A stretch of 34,478 bases of DNA, from positions 1 to 34,478 of the forward strand of contig JAHDWH010000046.1 of the NCBI GenBank assembly GCA_023384455.1. The letters are read 5' to 3'. The first letter of the stretch is position 1, and each line of letters opens with the position of its first letter. The position numbers and the translations under genes were made by a program. The notes below the pieces were generated by a model. That model did not search any database and was not told the DNA's origin. It worked only from the letters and a program-made list of their open reading frames with translations. Source of the stretch: Caldilineaceae bacterium. Its GTDB lineage: Bacteria > Chloroflexota > Anaerolineae > Caldilineales > Caldilineaceae. Below, piece by piece: positions 33,045-34,478 of the stretch.

Positions 33045-33055
33045 TCACGTTTCAC

Positions 33056-34246
33056 TCAGTCAAAGAAGTCTCCCTCACCGTCCTTCAAATATTTCTTGGC
33101 CTCTTTGACATTGAATGTCACGCCCAGGCCAGGGCGATCCCAGACTTCGATGTAGCTGTCCACCACAATCGGGTCGGGCAGCCCTTCGATAATGTCATAC
33201 CACCATTCGGTCTGGGCCACCGGGTATTCGAAGGCGATGTAATTGCGGGGCAGGGCCGCCGACATCTGCACCAGCGCGGCCAGACCGATGAGACCGTCGC
33301 CCGTGCCGTGGGGGGCCATCAGAATCCCGTGCAGGTCGGCATATTCGGCAATCCACTTCAGCTCGGCAATCCCGCCCACATCTGCCGGGTCTGGCCCGAC
33401 GATATTGACCGCCTGCTTCTCGAAAAGTTCTTTGAAGTGCTGGCGCAGGAAAATCTGCTCGCCGGTATGGATGGGGGTGGATGTGCTGCGGGTCACCTCC
33501 CGGTATTGGTCGGCCATCACATAGGGCGTATAGTCGCCGGTGAGCAGGTCTTCCAGCCACATTACATTCAGCCCCTCCACGGCTTTGGCCAGACGAATGG
33601 CGTCGGGGATCGTCCAGCCGGGGCCGCAGTCCAGGGCCAGCCCCACTTCATCCCCCAGCACATCTTTCATCGCTTCCACACAGGCCACTACGTGCTTCAG
33701 CCCCTTTTCGGTCAGGGGCCCCCGGTTGGCGCTGCGTCCCCGTTTGTGAATCTCGCCGTAGGAAAAATCGGGCACATTCTGGGGCATTCCGCTGTGGTAG
33801 CCGATGCCCTGCTTGACGATTTTGAACTTCTCTTTGGCTTCCAGCATCCAGGCCGTATTCTCGGCGTAGTCCTGGGGGGAGCTGCCCGCCATCGGCTTGC
33901 GGATGGCCCCGTTGTAGACCAGCACTTTGTCGCGGATTTTGCCGCCCAGCAGTTTGTAGACGGGGATGCCTGCGGCCTTGCCGGCAATGTCCCACAGGGC
34001 CATTTCGATGGCGCTGACCGCCGCGCCCCAGGGCTTGAAGCTGCCCATGCGCCGGATGTTGAGCATCACCCGTTCCACATCCGTGGGGTCTTCGCCCACA
34101 ATCAGATCTTTGTAAAAAAGGACAAATGGTTTGAGATAGGGTTTGAACGATTCGGCCTGGCCGAAGCCGTCGATGCCCGCGTCGGTGGTGATGCGCACAA
34201 TCGGATAGTTGCCGATGGTTGTACATTTGAGATCGGTAATCTTCAT
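33056..34246 (-). CDS. Enolase-superfamily protein, mandelate racemase/galactonate dehydratase-like
   Basis: A 396-residue enolase-superfamily enzyme, distinct from that at 11986. The capping domain starts at MKITDLKCTTIGNYPIVRI. Helix AVSAIEMALWDIAGK (76-90) is typical. Metal ligands appear as Asp206 in ALDCGPG, Glu232 in WLEDL and Glu263 in TGEQ. A Lys lies at K145 (IVKQG), where mandelate racemase subgroup members have catalytic Lys; His313 in APHGTGDG forms the other acid/base with Asp286, and Glu340 closes the site. This pattern fits dehydration or epimerisation of an acid sugar such as galactonate or a hexuronate. The ATG at 34246 has AGGAG 10 bases upstream; the longer open frame to 34438 is non-coding. 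It ends at a strong shared terminator. Exact substrate unknown. Confidence 0.85.
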   Translation of the reverse strand: MKITDLKCTTIGNYPIVRITTDAGIDGFGQAESFKPYLKPFVLFYKDLIVGEDPTDVERVMLNIRRMGSFKPWGAAVSAIEMALWDIAGKAAGIPVYKLLGGKIRDKVLVYNGAIRKPMAGSSPQDYAENTAWMLEAKEKFKIVKQGIGYHSGMPQNVPDFSYGEIHKRGRSANRGPLTEKGLKHVVACVEAMKDVLGDEVGLALDCGPGWTIPDAIRLAKAVEGLNVMWLEDLLTGDYTPYVMADQYREVTRSTSTPIHTGEQIFLRQHFKELFEKQAVNIVGPDPADVGGIAELKWIAEYADLHGILMAPHGTGDGLIGLAALVQMSAALPRNYIAFEYPVAQTEWWYDIIEGLPDPIVVDSYIEVWDRPGLGVTFNVKEAKKYLKDGEGDFFD

Positions 34247-34478
34247 CGCTAAGTCTCTCCTGTAGGGGGTGGGGTGGTGGGATGGTGAGATGATTGGATG
34301 GATACGACTCTCTCTATTATCCCGGAAGCGGAGGAATGCGCAAGTCTGGGAAATGGTTTCTCTGCCCCAACTCCCCGGTGCTTTGCGTCTGCCCAGCCCC
34401 AGGGCTATACTGGATATGACAGAGCAACGAGCTAACACGAATTATACGAATTTCACGAATGAAGCCGACAAATTCGTG
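34247..34478. other. Upstream region with CACGAAT repeats at the window end
   Basis: No gene is supported here. A G-rich run (GTAGGGGGTGGGGTGGTGGG) lies at 34261-34280. The last 44 bases contain ACACGAATT, TACGAATTT, CACGAATG and AATTCGTG in direct and inverted order, echoing the CACGAATG arms at 27731. The promoter of the enolase-superfamily gene should be in this stretch, but no clear boxes were found. Confidence 0.4.

Noticed and set aside
31106-33055. Long Q/G/H-rich open frame on the minus strand opposite the permease
   Set aside because: It is a by-product of the GC-rich permease codons; the plus-strand reading has two clear EAA loops and membrane spans.

Overview
The window comes from a GC-rich bacterial chromosome, most likely a Chloroflexota (Anaerolineae/Caldilineae-like) lineage. 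This is inferred from a large SARP/BTAD-STAND-helical-repeat regulator, several enolase-superfamily sugar-acid enzymes, MsbA-like ABC exporters, PIN and TumE toxin genes and many dispersed hairpin repeats. No rRNA or tRNA gene and no CRISPR array was seen, so the taxonomy is only a suggestion.

Layout. 1-1720: an RraA-like aldolase gene, a caspase-like protease gene with an in-frame TGA exactly where the catalytic cysteine should be, and a truncated second copy of the rraA-like 5' end. 1975-10986: an AT-rich, six-gene minus-strand defence operon in which nearly every gene overlaps the next. Order of transcription is cytosine-5 DNA methyltransferase, Vsr-like endonuclease, MutL/MORC-type GHKL ATPase, Z1 helicase-like ATPase, PD-(D/E)XK (DUF4420) protein, AIPR protein. 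11000-11985: a non-coding stretch with a dead 5' copy of the next gene and a 43-bp tandem repeat. 11986-14433: a mannonate dehydratase/RspA-like enzyme, a PIN toxin with an HTH antitoxin, and a TumE relic. 14417-20206: an ABC exporter, typA (bipA), and an inserted TPR-Arr (rifampin ADP-ribosyltransferase-like) gene bounded by a second copy of the typA 3' end, then an Rpn-type transposase relic and a 119-bp MITE-like element. 20273-25758: 2-hydroxyacid dehydrogenase, zinc dehydrogenase, oligogalacturonate lyase and a second ABC exporter. 25759-27843: repeat-rich intergenic DNA and a one-TM membrane protein. 27844-34478: the BTAD-STAND regulator, a fused two-domain ABC permease and a second enolase-superfamily enzyme.

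The metabolic genes fit breakdown of pectin-derived or other acid sugars: lyase, two enolase-superfamily dehydratase-like proteins, two dehydrogenases and an RraA-like aldolase. They do not form one operon. Accessory genes (caspase, defence operon, TPR-Arr) sit beside partial duplicates of the neighbouring host gene in three separate places, which suggests repeated insertion or recombination with duplication of the flank.

The most unusual signal is the caspase-like gene (799-1497). One TGA replaces the catalytic Cys codon in an otherwise intact reading frame, and a hairpin that fits the general bacterial SECIS description lies 14 nt downstream. It is either a candidate selenocysteine caspase-like protein or a freshly killed protease; the sequence alone does not decide between them.
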